A DNA stretch of 64,000 nt from NCBI GenBank assembly GCA_022410635.1, contig JAJVDF010000194.1:1404576-1468575 (forward strand), read 5' to 3'. The notes under the pieces are model-generated. The model did not search any database. It worked only from the letters and a program-made list of their open reading frames with translations, and was not told the origin of the DNA. Within the stretch, counting starts at the first letter, position 1, and each line of letters opens with the position of its first letter. The stretch is from Tretioscincus oriximinensis (lineage: Eukaryota > Chordata > Lepidosauria > Squamata > Gymnophthalmidae). Positions 10,892 to 22,964 of the stretch are shown here, piece after piece. Both the position numbers and the translations under genes were made by a program.

Positions 10892-12560
10892 CTTGGCAAT
10901 GATATTTTCTATTTCCAGTGGATTACTTTTTGTCAGAATTCTCCACTATGATTTGTCTGCATTGGAAGCTCTGCACAGCATAGCTCATAGCTTTGCTGAA
11001 CTATTTAAGCCGCTTTGTCATAACAAGGCAGTGATCCATGTAAGGGTTGAGGTTTCATGTAAACAATTAAACCAAAATGTCTTCCTGTTTCAAGGTTACA
11101 CCTTCTCAATGCTAGTATTAGTCTGACAGATTTGATTATTCTGGATGATTGTTTTGGGATATTCTCTATTGCCTTCATATCTTGCCTTGGCACATTATGT
11201 TGCACCTTTTCTTAATGTTCTTTACAATCTTTCCTTCCACTCCCCACGGGATGATTTTCAGTATAGGATTGACACGAAATGTGTACCATTAGATCATGTC
11301 TGTTTATTGTAGATGAGATATTCAAGATTGTGTAGTATTTAGGAAAAAGAACAACAGCTAGATGAACGAGACTCAATGTTTCCCTGGAATGTTTGGTCAT
11401 TACATTTGTGGAATGAATTGATTTCCACTCTGCTTTCCTCAGTAAATCTAGTGCTTTATGAAAGATGTTTTGCTGTGACAGCAGGGGTGGGGTTTCTTTT
11501 TCTCACTGAAGAACAAGAAATCTGAGTTGAGTGGAAGTTGCAAAAACTTTGTTTAAGCTAAGAAAGAAGACTTTCTGAGCTCTAGTCTCTTAAATTGGGA
11601 TGATGTTTTCTGTTGGTGAAATGTCTGCCACTATGACAGAAATGGAAAAATCCTTCCATCCATCCATCTATCCATCAATGTTCAGTGTTAAAACTTTCTA
11701 TAATAATAAGCAGAAGAAATTCAGAAGTAATACATGTTCTGCTAGGCTAAGGAGACCTTTTCAAATACTCACTAACAAAAAAAATTACACTTCAATATAG
11801 TTCCATGTAGTAGCTCAAGGTGTTTTGATGACTGGCTTTCTTTCATCCTATCTCCTTTTTTAGTGATAGTGGATGCCTTCANAATGGATACATAGGTTGT
11901 TTTCTGCAGTGATTGTCCATAAAAGCCTTTGCATGGAAGTGCTGCAGAAACTGTTATTTCCCCATTTCAAAATTGAAATTAGAATGGTGCTATGCATTGG
12001 GCTCTTTGTTTACCTTTGTCAAATAAGCAGTCTTCAGTGGAAATGGAGATACAACCTGTGCTTTGTGTAATGCTGCACCAAGATAATGATTTCGGATCAT
12101 CTGTTACTTTTACTTTGCATATTACCAGCAACTCAAACCAGAATTGGGTTAAAAGTTGACAAATGCAATTTTGAGAAGATTTCAAGAAGTAAAGGCAAAC
12201 ATTTATCCATATTTGAACTGGCAATCACAAAATTCATTTCCTAAGTATGTTTTTTCAGTATTTGTTTTCTCTCTCCCTCTTCCCCCACGTTACCGTGAAT
12301 TGCATTTGGGTTAAAAGTGCTGCTTGGGAGCCTGCTTCTGGTGGTACTGCGCTCTGATCAAGGAACCGCAGTTCAAATGACATCATGTAATTTTGGACCA
12401 ATTAAAGTTTCCAAGTCTACTTGCAATTATAAGGAATTGAATTGCCAAATTTGTTGGTAGCGGTAAGGATAGAATTGTTGTCTTAAATGTTCTCATTATG
12501 TTGATTCCATTCTTCAGCCCTTATGCCCATTCTGACAGCAGATTTTATAATACTTTGAGA
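10892..12560. other. Unassigned sequence
   Basis: A+T-rich with no supported gene. A short 'ccatc' repeat lies near 11660-11680. Confidence 0.45.
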
Positions 12561-12735
12561 GAAAGGTGTTTATTTAGTTATACACTGCCCCATATCAAAA
12601 GGTTTTGTGGTGGCCAACAATAAAAGCAAAAATACAAAATTGACATATTAAAATAATAGCTGACTGGTGGGAAAGAAAATGCTATTTCTTCAGCAAGAGG
12701 TCGGGTTTAAAAAGTGCATCTTTTTAAGATGCCCA
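12561..12735 (-). mobile_element. L2-like LINE/SINE 3' tail fragment
   Basis: On the minus strand it reads 'gttggccacc…ccttttgatatggggcagtgtataactaaata', the pattern of L2-type 3' ends ('gccgccctgag…gggcgggatataaataaa'). Similar degraded copies lie at 23.1, 25.4, 31.4, 45.6 and 47.3 kb. Confidence 0.45.
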
Positions 12736-14229
12736 GAACTTTGCCGGAGAAGATATGCCATCATTGTTCAAAGAAATCTGCCCAGTTGTTTTAAACTTCT
12801 TCTATCCACTAGTTCCTATGCAGAACACAAATATGCAATCATTTCTGAAATACTTAATGGGCGTCAGCCCCCTCCACATGATGAGTAAAACTATAAAAAC
12901 AATTGCAGCTTTCACTCATTCATATCTACCTGCAAAATCCACATGAAGTTGGTGAGAGGAAATACAGAAGACAATAACACACATGTCAGCCAGCTGTGAT
13001 TCTTCTCGCGGTATCTGAATTCCCACTATGGCAGGGCACACATCAGGCTGCTCAATGGAAAAGCTGATATTTCATGCTGATTCTTGGAAGGATCAGTAAT
13101 CACGCTGAGTGGATAACAGAAGCTCCATTATCACGTGGAGTGGAGTCATCATGATGATACTACGATCTCAGTAGGAAACATCAAGTGCCTGTAGCTGATA
13201 TTGTATTTTACCACATGATTTGATATACTTTAATAGTCTGTTTTTCCCAGATGTATGTATAGTTGAAGAAAGACATATGAAAACAAATCAGTCACTGATT
13301 TTGAAGATGGGCAGGTTACCAAACTACCATAGAAAAATATGTTTTGATGATGATGATGATGGGGATTTTAAAGAAAAAAGGTTACTTTTTTCAAGGAGGA
13401 AAGTAACCTCATAACCAGATAGTACCTATGTCCATAAAATAAGATCAATAGTGCAATTGAGTAAGTTTGCTATTTATATGAACAATTTCAACCCAATTGA
13501 CACAGAAATGAGAAGACTATTGTAATGTAGAGCTTATCCTTCTCAAGACCTTTTTTATTGCAATTATTCTGCATTCTGTCTCCGCTGAGCTATGTTCCAC
13601 ATCCCATTACCAATCTGCTGATTCATACAGTTTCCTAAGAATGCCTTAGACATTATTTCCAGGGGCATGCTTTTGAGTTGGAAAGGGGGAAATAGCTTTT
13701 TAGCATTTCTTTTATTGGAGGTATGAGTGGAAAACAAAAAGAAAACATTTTGTTTGAGACTGTTTTTGGCCTAGATTATTTCCATTTTCTGACCAATTTC
13801 CTGCAGAAACAAAACTTAATGCATCTCATTCTGACATTCTCAGACTGGCACCACTTGATAGCACTTATTCACTAGAAAGAGATGTTCTAGCACATGGATA
13901 ATTCAGGTTTCACACAGAAAATAAAGGTGTGGGTTTAATCTGTAAACCGAAGGTATAATTTGAATATGTTTCAGTTTCAGTTCTATCTAGACAAATTGAT
14001 TACAAAGATATTGATGCAATGCAAAATAAAAACACGATGGCACTGTTCTGATTGAGGGAGGGAGGGAGAAGTGGTTTGAAAACCAGTGAAGTGAATCTAA
14101 ATTAACTTTGTGTTCTCCCTCCTTATCAATTCTGTTTCAGCCCTCTTTTAGCAACCCCAAGGTATAGCTGGGTGAATGTCAATCAATCAAATATGCAGAA
14201 AAGTGGAGAGTAAATCAGTCCAAGAATGT
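12736..14229. other. Unassigned sequence
   Basis: No supported gene. Contains short GAT repeats near 13350 and a 'gggagggaggg' run near 14056. Confidence 0.45.
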
Positions 14230-14682
14230 CCTCAGATGGTTGAGAAGTGAATAGGTGTTATAATATGTATAGTGTGTCAGGAAACAATTGTCTCCTGGAT
14301 GGGCTGGAGTTTGTGGATATATTCTAGTTCTGCTGCTTCTCTTTCAAATCTTCCTTTGTAGTTTCTTTGGTCAAGGATTTCTGTTCTGAAGTGTTCTGCA
14401 ACAGTTTTGTATATGTCGCTATTCCAAATATCTGATTTGTGTCCATTTATTCTCTGGCTTAGGGACTGTACTGTTTGCCCAATGCAGAGTGCTGAAGGTT
14501 ATTGTTGGCAGAAAAATGGATTACACTATATTAAAGGATGAGCATTGGTCCCCTAGCATCTGAAGAAGTAGACGTGTCTACAAAAACTCATGCCACCTAC
14601 CTTTCTCCTGTCAGTTTCCAAGTGCTACTAGCCCCTTTGCTGGACTTTCTGAACTAAGACTAACAAAGCTATTTCTCTGAAA
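14230..14682. mobile_element. Penelope-like element 3' end, internally inverted (GIY-YIG part minus, tail plus)
   Basis: About 14,230-14,555 reads on the minus strand and encodes the GIY-YIG endonuclease region. About 14,556-14,682 is the 3' UTR tail on the plus strand ('gcatctgaagaagtagacg' to 'ctatttctctgaaa'). In the uninverted copy at 32.2-32.8 kb the two parts follow each other on one strand. The copy is therefore 5'-inverted, with the joint near 14,553-14,560. Confidence 0.75.
14278..14525 (-). pseudogene. Penelope-like GIY-YIG endonuclease domain, inverted and broken
   Basis: Penelope-like elements encode a reverse transcriptase followed by a GIY-YIG nuclease that nicks the target. 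The minus strand here gives C-I-G-Q-T-V-Q-S-L-S-Q-R-I-N-G-H-K-S-D-I, then V-A-E-H-F and Y-K-G-R-F-E-R-E-A-A-E-L-E, ending at a TGA. This parallels the 32.2-kb copy (Y-I-G-Q-T-G-Q … R-Q-R-I-N-G-H-K-S-D-I). The expected first Tyr of the Y-I-G motif is Cys, a stop replaces a Gln/Cys codon just upstream, and a short internal deletion removes the 'P-G-H-S' stretch. No reverse transcriptase lies nearby, so it is a dead remnant. Confidence 0.7.
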
Positions 14683-14739
14683 CTGACAGCCATGATTGAT
14701 TGATTGATTTTTATCCTTGGTTTTACTCAAATTTTCACT

Positions 14740-15207
14740 TGTGCAAAACCAGGTGGGCAATCCTTGGGGATCTTCTGACTCCTAGCAGAGCCAGAAGTAC
14801 CCTCAAGGATCGAGATACAAGGAATATTTCTGTGGATTTCCTGGCACTGGTTCTGCTGCCTTTTTATAAGCAGTTTAAATTTCCCATGCTAGAGCAGTAG
14901 TGTGAAAATTAAACTGCTGGCAAAAGCCAGCAGCAATTGCAGAGGTTCTGCAGAGATCTCCCCTGATACTTGGAAGGAGGGTGCTTCTGGTTTTGCTGGG
15001 AGCTAGAAGACACCCTCCCCTCAGGCCAGTCACTGATTGGGCAGCTGACCCTGGCAAGTGTGTTAATCTGCACTTGCAAGGGTTTTCTGAGCAAAAGGCA
15101 TGTGGCCAAACCATATTCCATTTGGAGTAAATATAAAATAGATGCTACCAGCACAGAGCGAAACAACTTTTGTGCCTATTTTTCCACTTGTGAGAATGGG
15201 ACCAATA
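14740..15207 (-). mobile_element. hAT-like non-autonomous DNA transposon (degraded)
   Basis: The right end (about 15,171-15,207), read on the minus strand, matches the family terminus at 37,855 (CCCATTCTCACAAGTGGAAA). The internal block 'ttaatctgcacttgcaaggg' followed by 'ttttctgagcaaa' is shared with the 4.2-kb copy and, reversed, with the 37.9-kb copy. The left boundary is uncertain. Confidence 0.45.
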
Positions 15208-16572
15208 ACAACTCAGAATTCAGAATAAAAGTCATGGCTGCACACATATTAGCAAAGGCACATAGAGGGAAGTATCTTTGGGTCATCATGGCCTAGCCAC
15301 AGTCTTACTGTACCTGGTCAACAGTTCCACTGGTGCTGGGCTGATCCACATTTATCACTGTTTATATCAGCACAAAGTGTACCTTTATCTTTGTAAACTT
15401 GCACAATAAGCTTTTGAGTCACCATGTTCCATTTCAACATGTGATGGTGAAATAATGTGCCAGTGACAGATAGTGGTGAGAAAGTAGCAACCAGTGAGAT
15501 GACCTTCATTTAGGGCCTGCACATGACAAGTGCATTATATCCCAGGATAAAGTACTAAATAAGGTCTAGTACAGAAGGTGGAAGGTGCTCCATATATCTC
15601 TTAGATATCTTGTTGAAGTGAAATAAGCTATAAACCCAGAAAAAACTATACACAAATACTAGACAGTCCTTTCTATTGTAGTCTTCCAATGGCTTTGCTA
15701 ACTGCATGATGATATTATACACTAGGACCTGACTCTGTACAGTGATTCTTAAATGAGACAAATGAGATGTGTGTGTATATGCCCTTGGGCCTAAGAAGGC
15801 TAAACTACCTTCTTGACTGTTTAGGGTCATTGCTCAAGGATAAGTAAGTTTGTACTACCTGTCCTGCATGCAAATTTAATAAGCGTATGTCACTTTCTGT
15901 AAATGTCAAACTCACTTATGGCAGAAGCAAGAATGATTCAAGGGATGTAACCTATTAGTGGTGGCATTAAATTATTCTCCTTGGGGTCTACATGTTTATG
16001 AGATACAGACCTCCTGGAACTGTAGCATTTTTACAAAGAATTTGGTGGAATCACAACTCCAAGCAAGCCCTATAAAAAGTAGCATGAATGGGAGAAATTT
16101 GGAGACAGCATATGCACAAAACTGAAAAACATCAGTATTTTCTTTCTACTCCAATAATGTGATAGAATTCAGGGTGAGTATGCAAAAGCTTCATGACACT
16201 GCTGCTCAGGATCCCCTTCCCCAGTGAAACAATCTTAAATAGTCACCACTAATCAAGATTGAATGAAAGATCAAATGCATGCTGTGTTACTTACCATATC
16301 TCCTAGAATATTGCTAAAAGGAGAAGTTTCAGCCCCTGTAGAAAGAAACTTGCTAGATCACATATTTTGAGATTGGAAATGGTTCTGGAATTTAGTAATT
16401 TTTGGTCTATAGGATGCAGTCTATGCAGGACCCTTCGTACTTGTTTCACCTCTTTCCTTTCATACAGTCATACAGAGGGACAAAGAGTGTTTGAAATATA
16501 TGTAATGGCCTTTAGCTGAAGGAACAGCTTCCTTCCCTCAGATGTTAATGTTTTTTAACCATGTTTATTTAT
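15208..16572. other. Unassigned sequence
   Basis: No supported gene or classified repeat. Confidence 0.45.
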
Positions 16573-16789
16573 TTCCAACAAGGGAACTAGTAGGACTTGG
16601 TGACTAACAGGAGAAAGGTAGGCGATATCAGGTTTCATAGACATGTCTACATTTTCAGCTGCATGAAAGGTGTCTAAGATGTTTCTTTGTAAGGTCATGC
16701 CACCTACCTTACTCCTTTTAGTCTCCAAGTGGTACTAGCCCCCTTGCTGGACCTTCTTAATTAAGACTAACATGGCTGTTTCTCTGAAA
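16573..16789. mobile_element. Fold-back Penelope-like tail
   Basis: The left part (about 16,573-16,668) is the tail on the minus strand (reverse complement of 'tgaaaatgtagacatgtcta … tctcctgttagt … gttcccttg'). The right part (about 16,690-16,789) is the same tail on the plus strand, ending 'ggctgtttctctgaaa'. The arms are clearly related but diverged, so this is an old insertion. Confidence 0.65.
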
Positions 16790-17079
16790 TAGACTATTAT
16801 GTATTTTGTTTTGATTGCCATTATGTGCCCTGAAATCTGTGGGTACATGGTTGAACAGATGTATAAATCTACCCATCTATTCAGACATCCATCCATCACC
16901 ACAAGAGCCTTTTGAACTGGAATACTAGCAGAACTGGATTAATCCTGGATTAATTGCTGGATTAATTACAGGTTGTAGCAACCTGGAGCAAGTAAAGTCA
17001 GGAAAAGGACTAAGATGCACTTCTGTATACGCACGCCCCTAGCTACAGTACTGGGATGTCTCAGGTCTTTGTGCTTAGG

Positions 17080-17212
17080 TGTTTGGAAATTTGAGTTCAA
17101 AATTCTGGAATGGGAATTCCAAAATTTCAATTCTGAGTTTGGAATTCTGAGTTTATAATTCAGTGTTTAAAATCCTTAGTTTGGAATTTGGAGTTCAGAA
17201 TTCTGTTATCAT
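17080..17212. repeat. Degenerate tandem repeat of a GAATTCTGAGTTTGGAATTC-like unit
   Basis: Several imperfect units of about 20-25 bp, built from 'ggaattctgagttt' variants, follow one another. No larger element is recognised. Confidence 0.55.
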
Positions 17213-17549
17213 AATCTGAGTCTGTGGGAACTGAGCATCTATAAGTCAATTGTTGCTGTGCCATATAGCAATTAGTTGGTTTCAATTGTGGTAGCTGAGT
17301 GTGCTAGATTTAAGCAGTCTAGTCTGACAGTTGACAGTAGCAAAATTGTTCATAATCAGTATTCTCATTTGAATAATGTTGATTATGTCTTTTCACCTTT
17401 TTTGTGTGTGGGTAGCTTATATTTTCAAGATTTTTTTTNATAAATTTTATTAAACGCAAAACAAATTACATGATAATCAAAAGGAAACTTGAAACACCCC
17501 CCACCCACAGCCGGAGATGAGAAACATTTCAACTTATCCATCTCTGTTC

Positions 17550-18821
17550 CTAGATCATCAGGATAGTTTCTTTTAGCAGAAGATGAGAGTCTGTTGAGCC
17601 CGCAAAGGCAATGAGTTTGCTCCGTTTTATAGTCCATTTGATGAATGGGCGAAATCCCATAGCTCGTAATCGGTTTTCCCGTAGAACATCAAACAATAAA
17701 AGTTCTATTATATAGTTCCACCATAAATCCAAATTCCATTTACTCTGGTCCTTCCACCCTCTAACTATTACCAGGTGCCCTGCCAATATTGCGTTCTCAA
17801 TGAACATTCTATCTGTCACTGTTAATACCAAAGGATCCAGTACACCAAATAACCAACACTCCTCTGTATCATGTAAACTGATATTTGTTATAATCTGGAT
17901 CTGTCTAAATATGAGTTGTCGAAATTGTTTAACCACCTGGCATGTAGCCCACATATGCATATATGTACCCCTCTCCTGGCAGCCATGCCAGCATAGTGGT
18001 GTGATTCCCGTCATATGGGCCACTTGGCAGGGAGTCCTGTACCATTTCGTAAATCTTTTTAATTCAGTCTCCCGTACTCTCATATCCTTATAGTTATGGA
18101 ATCTAGACAGCCATTTTGACCATCTGTTATTCATATTTGGAATTTCTTGATTCCAGTAGTCAATTAAGTTGGTGCTATTATCAAATTTTTTACTAATGAG
18201 CACACTATAGATTTCTTTTATCAATTTCTTCCCCCCTTTTAAGACATGATCCGTCACCTGTTCCATCTTGGAAGTTCTAATCATAGATGATTTTATTACT
18301 CGATTATTAATAATATTGGCTACAGCATAGTGCTGGAGCCAGAATCTCTGACCCTCTTGTGTAGTCAGTCTTGTGATTCTGGCCCAATCCAATATTAATC
18401 CATTGTTATTAATTAAATCTCTTATTCTATGATATCCATGAGATCTTAAAAATACCAGGTATTCATGTGTAGTTCCTTCTCCACTTTCATTCAGCACTAA
18501 TATCGAAGCTAGTTGTCTCCAGCTGTTGACGAATGATTTTACATTGGATTTCCAAATTTTGTGGCTCNTCGTTATCGCGAGTAACCAGTGTTTAGTAATA
18601 TTTTTCTTATATGTGGGGTTAAGTATTGATTTATAGTTTAATTTATTCATCTCTAGTTCCACTTTGATTGCTTTTCTAGTCCTGAGGTGTTCCATTTGTA
18701 ATATTCTATATAATTGAAAAGCGTCGGAATATAGTTTTAAAGTGGGAAACCCCCAACCTGTCTTAATCTTTGCTGAATATAAATTTATATTTGCTATTCT
18801 ATGAACTTTTCTGTCTAACAC
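17550..18821 (-). pseudogene. L1 ORF2 C-terminal portion
   Basis: This 423-codon frame continues the reverse-transcriptase stretch after a frameshift; the two frames overlap by about 23 bp. It starts with W-G-F-P-T-L-K-L-Y, the usual segment after the L1 thumb region. It carries the L1 C-terminal Cys/His motif, W-Y-R-T-P … C-W-H-G-C … G-T … H-M-W-A-T-C. The final ~120 residues (V-I-V-R-G-W-K-D … W-W-N-Y-I-I) match the corresponding end of the second L1 at 56.3-56.9 kb in pattern. One residue is unread at the N (18568). It ends at a stop 119 bp before the poly-A. Confidence 0.88.
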
Positions 18822-20376
18822 CCAAGACTTTATTTCTTTTTCCCATATCTCTTTTTCCCATAAGAGATTTTTCGTTCAATATCATGACCGGCAGGGTTTG
18901 GAAAAGAAACAAAAATTTAGGGAGAATTATCATATTAAAGGCTCTAATTTTCGTTGTAAGAGACCATTGTTTTTTCTTCCACCGCTTAAGTTTGTCTTTT
19001 ACTTTTTTCCAAATTGGTTTGTAATTTATGTCCGCTAGCTTGAGCAAATTTTTAGATATCCAAACTCCCAGGTATTTAATTTTTTTTAACTTTACATTTA
19101 GTCCCGATTCAATTTCTATCTGATTTCGATCTAGTCTGGGAACATTAATTGTTAATAATTCTGATTTAGCTATGTTTATCTTTAATCCAGATAGTTTTTT
19201 GAAATTGTCCGTGTGTGTTTTGATCCTATGGACGGCAATCTTAGGATTTCCTAAGATCAATAAAGCATCATCTGCATACAACTGAATTTTAATTTCTTCT
19301 GCTCCTACTTGATAACCTTGAATATTGGGGTCGTCTCGAATTCTGTCTGCTAATATTTCTATAGCTAATGCAAAGATTAATGGAGAGAGGGGGCAACCTT
19401 GTTTAACTCCGCTTTTGATCTCCTCAAATTGGGAAACACCTTGATTCATCCTAACTCTTGCTTTATTCTGAGAGTACAGGCTTTTGATAGTCTTAATGAA
19501 ACTGTCCCCCATACTGTATTTTTGGCATAAATTTTGTATATATGTGTGGTTAAGTGAGTCAAAAGCCTTATAAATGTCGAGTTTTAACAAGGGAACTGTT
19601 CTTTTATTTTGTTGTGCATGATTTAGGATATTAATGGCAGTTCTAATGGGATCTGATATCTGTCTCCCTTTAATAAAACCAAATTGGTCTTCCGATATCA
19701 ATCTTGGTAGTATATTTTCCAGTCTCCTTGATAATATAGATGTAAAGTTCTTATAGTCTATATTCATCAGGGCTATCGGTCTATAAGATTCTGTGTTTGT
19801 AGGATCTCTCCCTGCTTTTAGAATTGGGATAATTTCCGCCTCTCTCCAGGTAGAAGGGATATCTTGTTGAGAAAGTACCTCATTAAAGAGAGTAACCATA
19901 TGTGGGACTAAATCGTCTTTAAAGAGTTTATAAAATGAGGCAGTAAAACCATCAGTTCCAGGGGATTTGCCCTCTTTGAGGTGCTGTATTATATTGCTAA
20001 CCTCTTCCATTGTTATTAGTCTATTTAAAGCCAGTCTTTNGGTCTCATTCATCTTGATTTTAGCATCGAAATTAGAGTTATTGACGTCAACTGGCCTAAT
20101 TCTGTATAAATTTTTATAAAATTCTATGAATCGTGCTCTAATATGTTGGTCCTCTATTAGGTTTGAGTTATTAAGGTCTTTAATCATGGCTATCCGTTTT
20201 TTCACTTGTCTATCTTTTAATGCTCTAGCCATTGTCTTGGAACTTTGTTGATCCCATGATCGAAAGACATTTCTGGCATACATATTACTTTTAATCATTT
20301 TTGTTCTATCAAAATGCTGCAACCTTTTCTTTGCATCATTTAATTGTTGCTTCAAATTTAGATCAAATTGGTTCAT
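18799..20376 (-). pseudogene. L1 ORF2 reverse transcriptase portion
   Basis: A 525-codon open stretch of L1 ORF2, the protein that nicks target DNA and copies element RNA in place. Visible in order: G-T-D-G-F-T (about 140-144), Y-R-P-I-A-L-M-N (198-205), Q-F-G-F-I-K-G-R (231-238), motif A D-I-Y-K-A-F-D (267-273), S-G-V-K-Q-G-C-P-L-S-P (322-332) and the catalytic Y-A-D-D (367-370, about genome 19,267-19,278). Residue 113 is unread because of the N at 20040. ORF2 really starts further upstream: the same frame continues to about 20,560 (R-N-R-I-T-E-F-F … W-D-S-F-K-A-T-F-R-G) but has one stop near 20,435 and a frameshift at a T run near 20,585. Downstream, a frameshift at about 18,830 separates it from its C-terminus. 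Confidence 0.92.
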
Positions 20377-20723
20377 TAACCTGGTTTCTAATTGTGTAAT
20401 CAGGTCTAGAAGATTTCTCCTATATATATTTTACACCCGTCTATACCTTAAGTCTTGTTGTATACACAGTCCCCGAAAAGTAGCTTTGAAGGAATCCCAA
20501 ATAACAGATTCCCTCATGTTCTGAGTAGGGTTCATAATGAAGAACTCTGTGATCCTGTTTCTCATTAAGTCAAAAATTTCCCTGTTTTTTTATCCAATCT
20601 TGTGAGAACTTCCAATTTCCTTGCAACCTAACAATCTCCAATTGTCATAGCAATTTCTGCTTGCGAGCTGACTAACTAGTTGTTTTACCTTAAATCAACA
20701 CTTGTGTCAAAAATAGAGTGAGT

Positions 20724-21412
20724 TGTCACATATACTCTATAGCATTGAGAGAGAAAAGTAGGACACTTACTTGTCCCTGTGGAGTCCCCTACCTGAGGAC
20801 CAAGGTAACCAGACCCTCCAGGCTAGAGATGCCAGACTATTGTCCTGGGATCCAAGCAAGCACCCACGACCTGCTTGGACTCCCAGCCCCTATAGACCTT
20901 TAACAAGGCACCTTATTGTTATATGAATGGGCTTTATCTCAGTCCTCCCCAGTTGTGTTGATGTTTATAGTTTTCTGATAAAGAAACAAAAGAAAGGTGT
21001 TTTAAAAGTCAAACACACAAAAAGGTTTACTGGTAAAACAGAATAAAGTTTGTCAGTGAAGAAAGAAAACCAGTGAGAACTTTAAGCTCAAGCCAGAGCA
21101 CACAACATATGCTCCGTGCAAAATGTATCATTCAGCAGACAGGATTTAAAGCAACAGGCACATCAACCATTGGTTCAGACGAGGCCTAGTCTCCACTATG
21201 GCCCAATCAGGCTTCCTTACACTCTTGCCCCACCCCTCAGATGAAGACTAGCCCTGGTCAGTCTCCCCTTTATACTCTGAGCAGCCAGCTACTTGAGGCC
21301 CTATTGGCCGGCTCCTCCAGCCTCACCCCCTTCCAACCAGAGAATGAGGAAGCCATGCCCATACAGTAAGTATGAAACAAAATATAAACCTTTAAAATGG
21401 GCAAATGCCACA
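20724..21412 (-). mobile_element. Probable solo LTR, family A (about 690 bp)
   Basis: On the minus strand it begins TGTGGCATTTGCCCATTTTA and ends …ATGTGACA, giving TG…CA termini. A TATA-like 'gagtataaagg' (plus-strand 21,267-21,280) lies in the position seen in the relatives at 24.5 and 36.1 kb. The blocks 'catggcttcct', 'aggagccggcca' and 'ctgaccagggctag' are shared with the 24.5-kb copy. No internal retroviral genes are visible. The boundaries are inferred from termini, not from a target-site duplication. Confidence 0.55.
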
Positions 21413-22005
21413 GTCCCCAATTTTGCACTGAAATCTGTAACTTGATCTATGCAGTGCAGATGCTAGTTTAAAATGAGAGGTTTAAAAGATCGCATTCCAG
21501 TATTAGCTAACCTGGTCCATTTCAAAACTCTGTGCAGAGTGGAACATAATAATTGATACCACGTACTTCTAAACATTGATTACCAGTATATGTTTCCCTA
21601 TTCCAAAGACCTATTTAGAAAAGACTATTTGGAGAGGGAAATAGTTATGATTCATTTTTCTCTCAAGACAAGAGTCAGGCTTGGTGATAAACCTACAGTA
21701 TTCAGAATCCTCTGCTACTAACCAGAATCAAGCAACATTTCAAAGTGAAGAAGCAAAAATGAAAGCAAAGGTATTCTTCTTGTTTTCCTTCAGGGATGAC
21801 AAAAGGTGAGTAGCCCTTTGACAGGGTTCATCCTCTATCTATAAAAGCCTCAAGGCCCTTGAATTTCACACAAATGTAACATGATACTATGAAAGGGAGC
21901 AAAAAGCTCATATGTTTTGCTAAGAGTCACAACATAAAAAGCTGTCTTGTCACTTGATAGTGGACTAAATGATTATATCCGTCAAACTCCCATCTGCAGA
22001 CTTAT

Positions 22006-22007
<2 letters not shown>
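21413..22007. other. Unassigned sequence
   Basis: No supported gene. Confidence 0.45.

Positions 22008-22040
<33 letters not shown>
22008..22040. repeat. (TA)n microsatellite
   Basis: About 32 bp of alternating TA. Confidence 0.95.
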
Positions 22041-22042
<2 letters not shown>

Positions 22043-22509
22043 AAAGAAAACATACCAAGCAAGAGAGCATGGAATGGTTTAAAACATTCACTCCAAGAAA
22101 ATATTTCATCTCTTGTGACAAAATTCTGAATTTTCAGGGGAATCAGAAAATGGTGAATGAAGTGGTTTCTTCCTCCTTCTGGCTACTGTTGAGAATGTCA
22201 ATATAGTGGTGATAGGGATGCCAAAAATCCAACTGATATGATACCCTAATCAATTAGGAAACTGAGAATTAGAATGTTGTACAAGGAATAGAAAGTATTG
22301 AAGCACGATATTAAGGCCATAGTCCCAAGGTTCTTGGTGTTTCATTATAGCTGACTCCTAGGTGAATGCTGAGTCACCTCTGCAAGTACATCTAAGAATC
22401 TGCTTGGCAAAGATACAGAAGTGGTTTGTTATTGCTTACTCCTGGGGAGAAGCTGGGGATCGCATTGGCAACCATCTGCTCTACAGGCAATTTGCTCTTC
22501 CTCTAAGCT

Positions 22510-22676
22510 ACATGAACCAACCAGTGGAACAGGAGGTAGGGATTTCCTCTTCACTGGAACTCTTCAAACAGATGCTGGACAGCCATCTGTCTGGGATAGT
22601 TTAGTGAATCCTGCATTGAGCAAGGGGTTGGATACAATGGCCCTGGAAGTCCCTTCCAACTCTATGATTCTATGAT
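22510..22676 (+). mobile_element. CR1 LINE 3' end
   Basis: It has the CR1 3' signature: '…ttggatacaatggccctgg…cccttccaac' followed by a tail of an 8-bp unit, 'tctatgattctatgatt'. The preceding 'cttcaaacagatgctggac' is the end of the CR1 reverse-transcriptase frame. CR1 inserts without poly-A and uses such 8-bp tails. Confidence 0.85.
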
Positions 22677-22964
22677 TCAAATACGATTTGGGACCGGTGC
22701 CTCCCTCGTAGCAGTCTCACTGTGGCTGGTGGGAGTACCACCATAATCTGAACCTGCATGTATTGTAGTTAACAATGTTAGCCTCTGTGTCTGAATTATT
22801 AAGGCCTGTGTCTGAAGGCTACATTCAGTTGATGAGGCCATATTTTTGTTCAGGAACCAATCTAAGAGATTTTTTCCTAGATGTCTTGGTGGAGAAATAA
22901 TGGCCACACTGGATGTGTGCCTTTGCTATGTACTAGAAAAGCAGCCTTTACAGTTGACGGTGGT

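Larger units (their letters stand above)
17431..20700 (-). mobile_element. L1 LINE, 5'-truncated (lacks ORF1 and endonuclease)
   Basis: On the minus strand the order is: upstream ORF2 linker, reverse transcriptase, C-terminal domain, short 3' UTR, AATAAA (17451-17446) and a poly-A tract (the T run 17431-17438). The 5' part fades near 20,700, next to a probable LTR. ORF2 carries at least one stop and two frameshifts, so the copy is dead. Its A+T-rich codon use matches the surrounding DNA. Confidence 0.9.

Noticed and set aside
10429..11126. Poly-Lys/Glu, poly-Leu and poly-Ser/Phe ORFs on both strands
   Set aside because: All are translations of the TTC microsatellite.
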